A stretch of 33,041 nucleotides of DNA from Sphingobacteriales bacterium (GCA_027486795.1 JAIXOI010000043.1:1-33041); one strand, 5' to 3'; numbered from the stretch's first letter, positions 1-10,143 are shown. The notes: generated by a model from the letters alone, not told the origin. Numbers and translations: made by a program.

Positions 1-1017
1 ACCGTTGGTTGTGCAGGTGCTATCCCTACCGTTTGTTCTCAGTTACCTCCAGCTACCGCTGGCGCCCCTTACGACGAGTCTTTCACCTTCTTTTTCCCTA
101 GTGTTTTCGATTTGAAAGCACTTTTACCACAAGCTATTAAAGATGTTATTCAAGCACAAGGTGGTGCCGTGGGTATTGATACTAACTCAATCCCTGCCTT
201 CCCTGTTAGCCAGTTCTATATTGAGCTTACCAACTTGCCACAAGGCTTTAGCTGGGAGAGCGATCAGTCGGGTGGCAACAACTTCTACTACCCTAACAAG
301 CACTCTAGCGCACAGTACGGTTGCGTATCGGTTTGTGGTAATGACTGCGACGTGGCTGGCGACTACCTAACCTTTGTGGTTTATGCCGAAGCACCTGCAA
401 ATATTATCACACTGCTTAACACCATTAACCCGCTATTGGGTATAGTTGGTGTAAGCTTGCCTATAACCGTACAAGGCAACTACTTGGGTATTCCGCTACC
501 GCTTACCTCACTTACTTTTGATTATGTAAGCACCCTTACTGTAACGCCAGATGGCAGCACCGAAATTACGGAAGGTGATACCCTAGGCTTGGAAGCAAAC
601 ACTGGCTTTACTGATTACGTTTGGAGCACTGGCGAAACTACTACCAACATTTCGGTAACCGAGCCAGGCACTTATGTGCTTAGTGCTACCGATGCCAATG
701 GTTGTGTACAAGTTGTTGAAACTGAGGTTACCTTGTTCAGTTCAATTGCTGATTTGAACGCTTTCGACCAAAGCTTGAACATCTTCCCTAACCCTAACAC
801 TGGTAACTTCAGCATCAACTTCGTATTGGCTAAAAACCAAATCGTAAACGTTGAGATGATTAACCTACAGGGTCAAGTAGTTAGCACCCAGAGCATCAAA
901 GCCACAACTGGTAGCAATAGCCTACCGGTGAATGTAAGCAGCGTTGCCAAAGGCATCTATTTCGTTAAGATTCAAACCATCGATGGCGCTATTACTCGTC
1001 GCGTATCGGTTCAATAA
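1..1017 (+). CDS. T9SS-secreted Ig-like/adhesin protein, 5'-truncated by window edge
   Basis: The frame is open from base 1, so the gene starts outside the window; 338 residues are visible. A cysteine-containing beta-rich region comes first. It is followed by a PKD/Ig-like segment typical of Bacteroidota surface proteins (WSTGETT, then EPGTYVLSATDANGC). The last roughly 75 residues form a type IX secretion C-terminal domain: the FPNPNTGNF motif, a QGQ turn, KGIYFVKI and a terminal RRVSVQ. By family knowledge, such proteins cross the outer membrane by T9SS, lose this domain and become surface-attached or released. No enzymatic motif is visible, so the role (adhesin or structural surface protein) is inference. 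A strong hairpin terminator follows directly. The first ATG-like codon inside the frame (112, TTG) is not the true start because coding-like sequence continues upstream of it. Confidence 0.85.
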   Translation, partial: TVGCAGAIPTVCSQLPPATAGAPYDESFTFFFPSVFDLKALLPQAIKDVIQAQGGAVGIDTNSIPAFPVSQFYIELTNLPQGFSWESDQSGGNNFYYPNKHSSAQYGCVSVCGNDCDVAGDYLTFVVYAEAPANIITLLNTINPLLGIVGVSLPITVQGNYLGIPLPLTSLTFDYVSTLTVTPDGSTEITEGDTLGLEANTGFTDYVWSTGETTTNISVTEPGTYVLSATDANGCVQVVETEVTLFSSIADLNAFDQSLNIFPNPNTGNFSINFVLAKNQIVNVEMINLQGQVVSTQSIKATTGSNSLPVNVSSVAKGIYFVKIQTIDGAITRRVSVQ

Positions 1018-1038
1018 TTAAGGGTTATACCATGATGT

Positions 1039-1074
1039 AAACGGGCGTGCCACATGGCGCGCCCGTTTTGTTTT
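1039..1074 (+). terminator. Rho-independent terminator
   Basis: A 13-bp stem (1039-1051 with 1056-1068, one G-U pair) closes a CAT-containing tetraloop and is followed by a T-rich tract. It lies 22 bp after the stop of the T9SS gene and separates it from glpK. Confidence 0.85.
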
Positions 1075-1157
1075 AGGTAGTTGCTTGTCATTTTTCCTCA
1101 TGTGGCTGAAAAATTATAGTTTTAAGCCCCGCACCATCGCTAATGGTGTTATACTAA

Positions 1158-2672
<1,515 letters not shown>

Positions 2673-2895
2673 GCGATAGGCTTGAGAAGTGATGTTTGGC
2701 TATTGTGCCTGCTATTTTTCGTTTCTCATTTCAAACTTCCTATTTCACATTCGCCGGGTTTTGTCGTCCACGAATGTAGTTTTGAAGGGGATTTCGTGGT
2801 GATAGAAGCAATTTGCTACTCCGTTATTACAGCTCTTTTGCCGTGGACGGTCGTCTGTCGACCATGGACCGCCCAAATATGCCTATCTTACTACA

Positions 2896-3516
2896 ATGAA
2901 ACACTTGCACTTGTTGTTTGGGGCCCTTGCCTGCACTGCCCTTTGGGGCTGCGATGCCAGCCATATTGGCGAAGAAGAGCGCAACGACATAGTGCGCCGC
3001 TTTGCCGAAGAATACTACTGGAACGTGGCAGGTAAAGAGGGCTACGAGTTTATCTCGTTGGAAGAGATTGACGAAGTGCTGTACCAAGATAACATTGATT
3101 ATCGCCGCCAATATATTCAGCAGCAAATTACCGATAACGAAGGCATGTTGGCCGTTGCGCTTACTAAGCGCGACAGTTTCCCAGACCTGATGGTGGGCAA
3201 AGACTCCATACCTTACTACGACCTTAAAATAGCCGACTACCAAGGCAAAATAAACCGCTACCAACAAGTACTGTTAGGCATTGATAGCCTTGCCGAAGCA
3301 CTGGGCGATACAGCCAAGCAAGTGGCCTCGTACACCTACCGCTATACCCTAATGGGCAAAAACGAACAAGGCCAGCCCGATACCTTGGTGTTTTACCTAC
3401 AAACCAACCCCGGCTTTGGCGTCCTCCAGTTTAGGCCCGACACCGCCGACCTATACCCCAACCCCAACGATTTCCCCGGGTATAGAGAGATGGCGGGTAG
3501 GGTGCTGGGGGAGTAG
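2896..3516 (+). CDS. Predicted lipoprotein, function unknown
   Basis: The product has 206 residues. The N-terminus is a lipoprotein signal: a hydrophobic stretch LLFGALACTALWGC, with Cys19 as the predicted lipidated residue. The mature part is charged, with alternating E/R-rich helical segments, and ends in a beta-like stretch (TLVFYLQTNPGFGVLQF) and a YREMAGRVLGE tail. I do not recognise a family. The 223-bp gap upstream holds an imperfect dyad around 2839-2872. The gene converges on the restriction-modification operon, whose last gene ends about 105 bp away with no obvious terminator between them. It is probably anchored to a membrane and exposed in the periplasm or at the surface. Confidence 0.7.
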   Translation: MKHLHLLFGALACTALWGCDASHIGEEERNDIVRRFAEEYYWNVAGKEGYEFISLEEIDEVLYQDNIDYRRQYIQQQITDNEGMLAVALTKRDSFPDLMVGKDSIPYYDLKIADYQGKINRYQQVLLGIDSLAEALGDTAKQVASYTYRYTLMGKNEQGQPDTLVFYLQTNPGFGVLQFRPDTADLYPNPNDFPGYREMAGRVLGE

Positions 3517-3622
3517 GTGTTGGGTTGATTTTTTAACTAAAATTGCCCTTTCTCTAAAACGCTGTTATGAGCTGGCTATGTATAGTTTGCAAATGTCTGA
3601 GCTAATTGGACTTGTGCTTTGA

Positions 3623-4201
3623 TTACCTTTTCAATATTTCTACTAATTCTTTGAAAGACGATATTCCGTTAATTTCCGCTGTGTTAATCCAGTCAATGCC
3701 TCCTGATGGCAAATAGTTTATTATACCTGTTTTGAAATTATACTGTTCGTTAATTTTCTTCATGTCAATAAACCAGTCCATAGGAAGCTTTTTTAGTCGC
3801 ACAATTTCTTGAAAGTCATTTGATAATTTGTTTGGTGACATTTGTTTTTGAATAAGAAGCAGTAAGCCCAAATCTATGGATTTAGCAACTTGTAAATATC
3901 CGACCAACTGCGAATAGTCTTTTAAACTTAACTGCTTTAAATATTTTGCCTCAATTAAAACCAATCTTACTTTTTTGTTCGGGCAGATAATAGAAAATAC
4001 TATGTCAACTTTCAATTTAGGAATGTACGTTCCTTTTTCTCTTATTATCATCCCCGCTTGACTTTCTAAATCTGACACTATGAAATCTAAAGTTTTGTTG
4101 CAAGAAAAGTAAACACTGTAATTATCCCCAAGATATGTATTTAGGTATTGAGTGAATTTCTTCGAAAATTCTTGATAATAACTGATTTCGTTCTGGAGCA
4201 C
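3623..4201 (-). CDS. PD-(D/E)XK-type endonuclease, presumed cleavage subunit of the R-M system
   Basis: The product has 192 residues. The central segment reads VDIVFSI, then 13 residues later LVLIEAKYLKQ, fitting the D-Xn-E-X-K active site of PD-(D/E)XK nucleases with D66, E84 and K86 as candidates. A helix rich in polar residues follows (DYSQLVGYLQVAKS), usual after this core. No separate DNA-recognition domain is apparent at this length. The start is GTG: the TAG stop of the upstream gene and this GTG share one G (TAGTG), indicating translational coupling. The next possible start, at residue 51, would leave only the core. It is the last gene of the operon after the methyltransferase and the LAGLIDADG-like protein. 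The DNA is AT-richer than neighbouring housekeeping genes. The nuclease assignment is motif-based; the restriction role is inferred from context. Confidence 0.65.
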   Translation of the reverse strand: MLQNEISYYQEFSKKFTQYLNTYLGDNYSVYFSCNKTLDFIVSDLESQAGMIIREKGTYIPKLKVDIVFSIICPNKKVRLVLIEAKYLKQLSLKDYSQLVGYLQVAKSIDLGLLLLIQKQMSPNKLSNDFQEIVRLKKLPMDWFIDMKKINEQYNFKTGIINYLPSGGIDWINTAEINGISSFKELVEILKR

Positions 4202-5523
4202 TATTTCAAATTTACGGTAAGACTATCTACGCTAATTTTTGTTTTGATTAGCTGTTGGTTCAAACTGTTGTTAACAGAAGAACAAATGAAAGCTCGTTCA
4301 TTTATTGAACTAATGACCAACAAGGGGCTGTCAAATGTTTTTCCAATAGTTATTAATGTTAATATTTCAGTTGTGTGTTTATTGATAATATCTTCCATTG
4401 AACCTCTGTGTCTCTTTCCATTTAATGCATCTGCAAAGAGATAAGCAACACCTTGGTCAATTCCTGTAAATCTCTCAAAATCTTGATGTTCTATAAGTCT
4501 TGATACTTTTACTTTATGCGTGGATATTTCTAACTCGGGAAAATATTTTGATTGAATTTCTTTCAACTTTTTCAAAAGTTCTGCTTTAGTTCCTTTTGAC
4601 AATTGAGGGAAGAAGTTAATGTAACTGCTTTTGTGCTTTACTAATTTTCTAATTTCTTCAATAGGAGCATGTTGACAACCCAAAACTGCACAAAAATGAT
4701 GATAGTGAAAAAATAATTTATTTCTAACATCAATTGGCAATTCATCTGAATTTTGGTCCGTATGAACTGAAACAGGACTTGGTGTTCTTAGTTTTCTTAG
4801 AACACAGGGAATTTGTTCTTCCTTTCTTTGGTGCTTTTCAATTATTGTTACGTCGATAGACTTGGCTTGTAGTGCAAAGGAGTATTGTGTAAGAAATGAG
4901 CGAACCAAGAACCGAATTTTAAAACCTTTTTTCCATCCTTTGTAATCAGGGTCTGAGCCCGAATGTTGGTTAGGATGATTGTATAAAATTTGATCTGTTG
5001 TTGAACCTAAATCAGTTAACCAAGAACATAACTGTATGACCAATTTAAAATTTCTTGTGCTTCCCGGAATTTCTACAGAAACAACAGGTGCGTCATTTGT
5101 AAATCTTCTATGAGTTAATGCCAAACTTGCTCTTGTATCAAAAATTCCAGACAAGAAACTTGATATATTTATGCCAACCAGTTTTGATTTAGCTGTTGAT
5201 AAGTCAGCGGTAGAAAGTAGAAAACCACCTATCGGCAATCCTAAATATTGCAGGTCATTTTTCAAACTTGAAATGTCAGAATTGTCAATTGGCAAAATCA
5301 ACCATTTGCCATTTCCAATTTCATAAGTTACATTAAAGTTGTATGATGAATTAAAATATTGGCAAATTTTCGAAAGAATATCTGTGGCAATAATATTCAT
5401 ACGTTTTGGTTCCATACCCCATTTTTTGAACGGAAGGTCGATAACAAAAGTGTTTTCGTCTATTTTCCCACTTCCTACCAACAGCCCAAGTATGTACGCT
5501 TTAATATGATTAATCGGCTCCAT
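4201..5523 (-). CDS. LAGLIDADG-like protein of the R-M operon, probable DNA-recognition subunit
   Basis: The product has 440 residues and lies between a C5-methyltransferase and a PD-(D/E)XK protein. It overlaps the methyltransferase by 14 bp and the nuclease by 1 bp. Two segments resemble LAGLIDADG helices: ILGLLVGSG (residues 11-19) and LSGIFDTRA (124-132), about 110 residues apart as in single-chain two-repeat enzymes. Beta-like stretches follow each, such as WLILPID and KGFKIRFLVRSF. In LAGLIDADG nucleases the eighth motif position is the catalytic acid. Here it is Ser18 in the first motif and Arg131 in the second, so metal-dependent cleavage by this fold seems unlikely. The C-terminal roughly 200 residues are basic and helical, with a YHHFCAVLGC segment, and match no family I know. 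I infer DNA recognition for the partner nuclease. A fused or repurposed homing endonuclease is the alternative. Confidence 0.55.
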   Translation of the reverse strand: MEPINHIKAYILGLLVGSGKIDENTFVIDLPFKKWGMEPKRMNIIATDILSKICQYFNSSYNFNVTYEIGNGKWLILPIDNSDISSLKNDLQYLGLPIGGFLLSTADLSTAKSKLVGINISSFLSGIFDTRASLALTHRRFTNDAPVVSVEIPGSTRNFKLVIQLCSWLTDLGSTTDQILYNHPNQHSGSDPDYKGWKKGFKIRFLVRSFLTQYSFALQAKSIDVTIIEKHQRKEEQIPCVLRKLRTPSPVSVHTDQNSDELPIDVRNKLFFHYHHFCAVLGCQHAPIEEIRKLVKHKSSYINFFPQLSKGTKAELLKKLKEIQSKYFPELEISTHKVKVSRLIEHQDFERFTGIDQGVAYLFADALNGKRHRGSMEDIINKHTTEILTLITIGKTFDSPLLVISSINERAFICSSVNNSLNQQLIKTKISVDSLTVNLK

Positions 5524-6802
5524 TTTCTAAGTGCTTTTCTAAAGCTTTGGCTATAACCCAAGCAAATACAGGAGGTACTGCATTGCCAATTACTTTATAG
5601 GCGTTTGCTATAGTTTTATAAGGAAAACAAAAATTATCAGGAAACGATTGTATCCTTGCAATCTCTCTAATTGTAAATCGTCTATCTTCAAATGGATGAG
5701 TAATGCCACAATTTTCTGGTTGAGCCGAAGCGGTAATTGTACCATTAATTTCGCCTAATGCAAACCTTCGATAAAAATTAGGTGCGTGATATTTTTTTGG
5801 GTTATCCCAAATTTTTCTAAAACGCTCTGACATGTCTTCAGGGTTCATACTTTTCCATGACTTCCCTTTGGAAATTGTTTGACTAATTTTATTTAGCGGT
5901 ATTTTCTTTTTGAATTTTGTTAATGCTTCTTTTCCATCTTCGCAAGGTCCAATTTTATCTATCATATATTGCCCACCTGGAGAATATTTCCAATAGTCAT
6001 TTGCTTGAGGAGCGTTTTTAGGAATATCACACAATACAGAGCCAAGATATAAGTCATAAGGATTGTCAGTTTCATTAGGCAAATTGTATTCCGCTACAAT
6101 TTGGTCTAATAAACTAAAATCAAAATATCCAAGATCTTCTCTAATTCCAACAATTATTAAACGCTGACGATTAGAAGGCACTCCGTAATTGCTAGTTTTT
6201 AAAAGTTTGTAACAAGTTTTAAATCCTAATATTTCTGTTCTTTTTACAATTTCATCAGGAATGCTTGTTCCATCTTCCATTTTGGAGGACATAATACCTT
6301 TTACATTTTCAAAAACAAAACCAATTGGTTTATTTTCTCTTTCCAAACCTACTTTGAGTAATCTTTCACATTCTTCAAATAGATTCCCTCTTTCATCATT
6401 TATACCTTTTCTCAATCCTGCATTTGAAAATGGTTGACAAGGAAAACCTGCAAGTAAAAAATCAAAGTCGGGAATATTCTCAAAATTTATATCTTTAATA
6501 TCTTCACGATGCAATTCGTGATTGTTGAAAAAAGAAGTATTTGCGTTATAAACGTATTCTGCAGCAGGGTCAATGTCATTTGAATATTCAATTTTGAATT
6601 TGGTTTTGTCAAAATGTCTGTCCCGAAAATCAAAGTTTCCAGAAAACCCTAAATCCAATCCTCCGCAACCACTAAATAGCGAAACGATTTTTAAGGCTTT
6701 CTGTTGAATTGCAGATGTTCTTTGTTTGTTGGTTCTAAAATCAATAAACATTTGAGGTTCTTCCACAGTTGAAATTGCTTCTAATTCTGTTGGGTTGTAC
6801 AT
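5510..6802 (-). CDS. DNA (cytosine-5-)-methyltransferase
   Basis: The product has 430 residues and transfers a methyl group from S-adenosylmethionine to C5 of cytosine in a specific site, protecting host DNA from the paired nuclease. The ordered C5-MTase motifs are visible: motif I VSLFSGCGGLDLGF (about 40-53), motif IV GFPCQPFS with catalytic Cys122, motif VI FENVKG (164-169), motif VIII NRQRLIIVGIRED, and motif X IGNAVPP near residue 411. The target-recognition region lies between motifs VIII and IX (about 225-345) and predicts no recognition site by eye. It is the first gene of a three-gene operon with overlapping downstream genes. A TTTG-N21-TATTTTTG promoter lies about 125 bp upstream. 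Methyltransferase-first order suits protection before restriction. AT-rich composition suggests transfer. Confidence 0.95.
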   Translation of the reverse strand: MYNPTELEAISTVEEPQMFIDFRTNKQRTSAIQQKALKIVSLFSGCGGLDLGFSGNFDFRDRHFDKTKFKIEYSNDIDPAAEYVYNANTSFFNNHELHREDIKDINFENIPDFDFLLAGFPCQPFSNAGLRKGINDERGNLFEECERLLKVGLERENKPIGFVFENVKGIMSSKMEDGTSIPDEIVKRTEILGFKTCYKLLKTSNYGVPSNRQRLIIVGIREDLGYFDFSLLDQIVAEYNLPNETDNPYDLYLGSVLCDIPKNAPQANDYWKYSPGGQYMIDKIGPCEDGKEALTKFKKKIPLNKISQTISKGKSWKSMNPEDMSERFRKIWDNPKKYHAPNFYRRFALGEINGTITASAQPENCGITHPFEDRRFTIREIARIQSFPDNFCFPYKTIANAYKVIGNAVPPVFAWVIAKALEKHLENGAD

Positions 6803-6927
6803 AATGTTTATAGCTTTATTGTTGGATGTTTTGTGTTTTTCAGTCTAATGAATTTCACTTTCCCTTCTGCAAGTGCAAGTACATTATCATTGCATTTGTT
6901 ATGAAGTTTTAGCCTTGTCGACTCTTA

Positions 6928-6960
6928 CAAAAATAAACATTTATACCCTACTCTGCCAAA
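6928..6960 (-). promoter_or_regulatory. Bacteroidota-type promoter of the R-M operon
   Basis: On the minus strand, TTTG (6960-6957) and TATTTTTG (6935-6928) are separated by 21 bp, matching the Bacteroidota TTTG-N19-21-TAnnTTTG consensus. Transcription would begin near 6921, giving a leader of about 120 nt before the methyltransferase ATG. Confidence 0.6.
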
Positions 6961-7005
6961 TTTTTTAGTACAATATTAAGAATGTTCGAGCATAGGTGGT
7001 TTTTA

Positions 7006-8367
7006 TCACTTTCCTATACAAAACTTCGAAAAGATATTCTCCAACAAATCGTTGGTGGTGATTTCGCCAGTGATTTCGCCGAGGTGGTGGAGGGCACGGC
7101 GGATGTCGAGGGCCATGAGGTCACCAGGGTTTTGGTTGGCTAGGCCAGTAAGTACCGCGTTTAGGGCTTCTTGGGTGGCGCGTAGGCTATCGTAGTGGCG
7201 GGCACTGGTCACTATGGTGTCTTCGGTGCCGAGGCCTTGCCCTGCAATGGTTTGCACTAGGGCCTGCTCCAGCGCTGCAATGCCCTCGCCCGTTTTTGCA
7301 GATACGAAAATAATATCGGGGTGCTTTTTGGTATAAGGCTCCAAGGCGCGGCGGTCGGGCAGGTTATCAATTTTGTTGCCCACCACTAGCACGGGTATGT
7401 TATCAGCTTTTAGGTGGTTCAAATCGTGCAGCAACATTTCTGGGCTAAGGCTGCTTATATCAAACAAATATACCACAAGGGCGCTTTGGCTTATTTTCTG
7501 GAAAGTACGCTCCACGCCCAGTTTTTCGATGGCATCGGTGGCCTCGCGTATACCTGCGGTATCAATAAGGCGAAAAAGAATGCCGCCAATGCTGATGGAC
7601 TCCTCGATGGTATCGCGGGTGGTGCCAGGTATATCGCTCACTATGGCGCGCTCCTCTTGCACTATGCGGTTTAGCAGCGTGCTTTTGCCCGAGTTGGGGC
7701 GGCCCGCTATTACAGTGCTCACGCCCGTTTTTATCACGTTGCCCAACTGAAACGAGCGTATCAAGCGCCCAATAATGTCTTGCAGTTCGTTGGTCAGGTT
7801 TTCGAGGGCGGCGCGGTCGGCAAACTCCACGTCTTCTTCGCCGAAATCGAGTTCCAGCTCAACCATACTAGCAAAGTGCACCAGCTTGCCGCGCAGTTCT
7901 TTAATGCGGTTGCTAAACCCGCCGCGCATTTGCTGCAGGGCCAAGGTATGCGAGGCCGCGCTATGCGACGATATAAGGTCTGCCACGGCCTCGGCTTGGC
8001 TGAGGTCCATGCGGCCGTTAAGGAACGCACGGAGCGTAAACTCGCCTGGCTTGGCGGCACGCGCGCCTTGCTCAATGAACAGTTCTATAACCTGTTGTAG
8101 TATATATGGCGAGCCGTGGCACGATATCTCGGCCACATCTTCTTTGGTGTACGAATGTGGGGCACGGAAAAGTGCCACCACTACCTCATCAATAAGCGCA
8201 TCGCCACGCGCAATGCTGCCAAAATGTAGGGTGTTGGCGGGCTGCGTGGTAAGGTCTTTGCCCTTGAACACGCCCGCAACTATATCAATGGCCCTTGGGC
8301 CCGATAACCTGATTACGCCTATTGCCCCTGTGCCTTGTGGCGTAGAGAGGGCCACGATAGTTTCCAT
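7006..8367 (-). CDS. mnmE: tRNA modification GTPase MnmE
   Basis: This homodimeric GTPase works with MnmG to install the aminomethyl-type group on C5 of wobble uridine 34 in tRNAs. The 453 residues are the normal length. The N-terminal tetrahydrofolate-binding domain opens with ETIVALSTPQGTGAIGVIRLSG. A helical domain carries the G domain, with G1 GRPNSGKST (222-230), G3 DTAG (269-272) and G4 NKID. The C-terminal FCIGK contains the conserved catalytic Cys. The ATG sits at the edge of a 24-bp sequence repeated at 10247-10270. In the distant copy the equivalent codon is GTG, so an inserted cassette appears to have replaced the start codon and everything upstream. The DUF4276 gene ends 16 bp before this start, so mnmE is probably cotranscribed with the cassette. 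Confidence 0.97.
   Translation of the reverse strand: METIVALSTPQGTGAIGVIRLSGPRAIDIVAGVFKGKDLTTQPANTLHFGSIARGDALIDEVVVALFRAPHSYTKEDVAEISCHGSPYILQQVIELFIEQGARAAKPGEFTLRAFLNGRMDLSQAEAVADLISSHSAASHTLALQQMRGGFSNRIKELRGKLVHFASMVELELDFGEEDVEFADRAALENLTNELQDIIGRLIRSFQLGNVIKTGVSTVIAGRPNSGKSTLLNRIVQEERAIVSDIPGTTRDTIEESISIGGILFRLIDTAGIREATDAIEKLGVERTFQKISQSALVVYLFDISSLSPEMLLHDLNHLKADNIPVLVVGNKIDNLPDRRALEPYTKKHPDIIFVSAKTGEGIAALEQALVQTIAGQGLGTEDTIVTSARHYDSLRATQEALNAVLTGLANQNPGDLMALDIRRALHHLGEITGEITTNDLLENIFSKFCIGK
8343..8366. repeat. 24-bp direct repeat, copy A (5' end of mnmE)
   Basis: This is identical over 24 bp to 10247-10270, and both flanks diverge immediately. It covers the first eight codons of intact mnmE except the first base of the start codon. 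It marks the mnmE-proximal boundary of the ATPase/DUF4276 insertion. Confidence 0.92.
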
Positions 8368-8383
8368 AGAATCATATTTGACT

Positions 8384-8941
8384 TTACCCTTTGAAAATTT
8401 TCATTAGTCTATGAAAATCATCCTTAAAATCGGTTGAAAGCATTTCGGTATCCAACAGGGGAAGTATCGAAGCCCCATCTTTAACTTTGTGATACTTTCC
8501 TTTTCTTGAATCCTTGGTTATATCAGCTAGAAAATCACTTGGGTCGGGGATATTAGAAGCGTGTTTTGCCGGAATACGCTTTGAAACGTTGCTTTTAAAG
8601 TAGTTATCTAACATCTCTGTTTGCGATAAAAACCAAGCTTCCATTTCTTGAACCATTAGAAAAACATTATCTTTTTCATCTTTTAATCCTAACTTCAATA
8701 TTACATCCTCCCTATTAGCATTTGGTAAATCTGAATCAATTAGCAAGGCCTTTTTCCCTTTACTTGCGTAATTTAAAAATTTTCTGGTGGTGGCAACTTG
8801 GTCATCACCCATTATAATTCGAGGCATTTTCCCTTTGAGTTTTTTCTCAAATAATAGGGAAAATCCTTTCTTAAGGTTTCCGTTCGTGTCGTCCGTAGTA
8901 CCTTCTATAAAAATTATGTAGTCCATATACTTATTTACCAA
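8384..8941 (-). CDS. DUF4276 family TOPRIM-like protein, presumed nuclease partner
   Basis: The product has 185 residues. The N-terminal strand IIFIEGTTD holds an acidic residue (Glu13), followed by ALLIDSDLPN with the DxD pair (Asp69, Asp71) and MVQEMEAWFLS, a segment I associate with DUF4276. Together these fit a TOPRIM fold, which in OLD-type systems is a metal-dependent nuclease working with an ABC-type ATPase. The gene overlaps the end of the ATPase gene by 7 bp if it starts at 8941. A second Met at 8926 would place the start 8 bp after the ATPase stop and directly before the conserved strand. It ends 16 bp upstream of mnmE. The pairing suggests a two-gene phage-defence module; that function is inferred from families and context. 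Confidence 0.75.
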   Translation of the reverse strand: MVNKYMDYIIFIEGTTDDTNGNLKKGFSLLFEKKLKGKMPRIIMGDDQVATTRKFLNYASKGKKALLIDSDLPNANREDVILKLGLKDEKDNVFLMVQEMEAWFLSQTEMLDNYFKSNVSKRIPAKHASNIPDPSDFLADITKDSRKGKYHKVKDGASILPLLDTEMLSTDFKDDFHRLMKIFKG

Positions 8942-10125
8942 CGATTACCGCCAATATCTCCTTGGCGCCACATTTTGCCTACAACAAAGTCATCATACCA
9001 TCCTTTAAATTCATCTTCCGAGTATCGTTTTCCAATTGTAGAGTTATTGGAATCTTTATCAAAAACAAGCACATTCGGCAAGTTAAATAAATCTAACAAA
9101 TGGCTAGAATGCGTTGCTATAATAAATTGTGACGTTTCTGAAGCAATCTTAACTCCTTCAGCAACTCCCTGTATCATATCGGGATGTAGACCATTTTCAG
9201 GCTCGTCAATACATATTATGGATCCCCTATTAGAATTGTGTAAAATTGCCAAAAGACACAAATATTTTAATGTTCCATCAGAAATTTTTGAAACGTGTAT
9301 TGAACGGTTTAAGCCTTTTTCAGCCAACATAATCTCTATGTTATTTCCAATATGATTAAAACTAAAATCTTCATATTGGCTGTTAATTTCAAAAAAGCTG
9401 TCTTTCAAAAGTTTATAGCTTTTTCTATCAGCAGTTGACATAGTATTTATTACTTGCGCTAAATTTGATCCATCTCCAAGCAACCTCTTTTCCGATGTTG
9501 ATAAAATAGGTTTTCTAATTTTAGAACTTGGGCTAGTATCTAAATAGCCATAATTTGCAATGTCTTCTATGGCCTTCCGGATTGTGCTAATAGGATAAAA
9601 TCTGTCTGGGTCATTCAGTAAATTCAATACAGATTCCTGGGGGTCAAAGTCGCTGTATCGAATGCTTTTAGGTGTGGAGCCCTTATCAGACTTTTCACTA
9701 GCGAATCCATTCCCTCTTTCAAACTCAAAATATACCCAATCTGGTTTATTGTCCTTTAAGGTATATAGCTTTTCGGCTAGGGTATAATTTTGAGTGCTAC
9801 CTACCTTTCTAATTGAAAGTAAGTAGCATATTGGCTCACGAAACTTCATTCCATAATTACTCACGACTTCATTATCTAGCTCCCATAGTAATTCTACTTT
9901 ATCATCAGCTGTGTCGCCAGCAAAAAAAATCTCGTCAAAACCACCCCATTTGTCTAAAACAAGATTTTTAAGCCCGCCTGAAACAATAGCCTTAAGAAGC
10001 TCAATAGATCGAATAAAATTACTTTTACCCGATCCATTTATTCCTATGAGTAAATTTTGATCCGCAAGTTCAATAGAAGTATCCTTAAAACTAAAGAAGT
10101 TTTTCAACCTAATGTTCTTAATCAT
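8935..10125 (-). CDS. AAA family ATPase (AAA_15/AAA_21, OLD-like)
   Basis: The product has 396 residues and is an ABC/SMC-type ATPase of the kind paired with TOPRIM nucleases in defence modules. The start IKNIRLKNFFSFKD is characteristic. Walker A is GINGSGKSN (28-36), the signature-like region is VSKISDGTLKYLCLLAIL, Walker B is IICIDEPENGLHP, and the H-loop is FIIATHSSHLLDLF near the C-terminus. There is no fused nuclease domain; that activity is presumably supplied by the overlapping DUF4276 gene. The ATG at 10125 directly precedes the conserved first strand. A TAAATTTG -7 element lies about 20 bp upstream, inside the insertion, so the pair may carry its own promoter. Composition is AT-rich relative to mnmE. 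Confidence 0.87.
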   Translation of the reverse strand: MIKNIRLKNFFSFKDTSIELADQNLLIGINGSGKSNFIRSIELLKAIVSGGLKNLVLDKWGGFDEIFFAGDTADDKVELLWELDNEVVSNYGMKFREPICYLLSIRKVGSTQNYTLAEKLYTLKDNKPDWVYFEFERGNGFASEKSDKGSTPKSIRYSDFDPQESVLNLLNDPDRFYPISTIRKAIEDIANYGYLDTSPSSKIRKPILSTSEKRLLGDGSNLAQVINTMSTADRKSYKLLKDSFFEINSQYEDFSFNHIGNNIEIMLAEKGLNRSIHVSKISDGTLKYLCLLAILHNSNRGSIICIDEPENGLHPDMIQGVAEGVKIASETSQFIIATHSSHLLDLFNLPNVLVFDKDSNNSTIGKRYSEDEFKGWYDDFVVGKMWRQGDIGGNRW

Positions 10126-10143
10126 GATAGTAACCTTTAATTA

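Noticed and set aside
2682-3267. Frames on both strands around the lipoprotein gene (117 and 146 codons)
   Set aside because: They lack family features and overlap the better-supported lipoprotein with its signal peptide and lipobox.
4201-5523. Active LAGLIDADG homing endonuclease inside the R-M operon
   Set aside because: Both catalytic-acid positions are lost, it interrupts no gene, and overlaps with both neighbours show an integral operon member.
3517-7005. Direct repeats flanking the R-M operon like those at mnmE and rluF
   Set aside because: I compared 3517-3622 with 6803-7005 by eye and found only words of 8-9 bp, so the R-M operon is not assigned to the same insertion type.
7775-8407. 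A 210-codon plus-strand frame antisense to mnmE
   Set aside because: It is Ser/Arg/Ala-rich composition mirroring a GC-rich gene; no domain.
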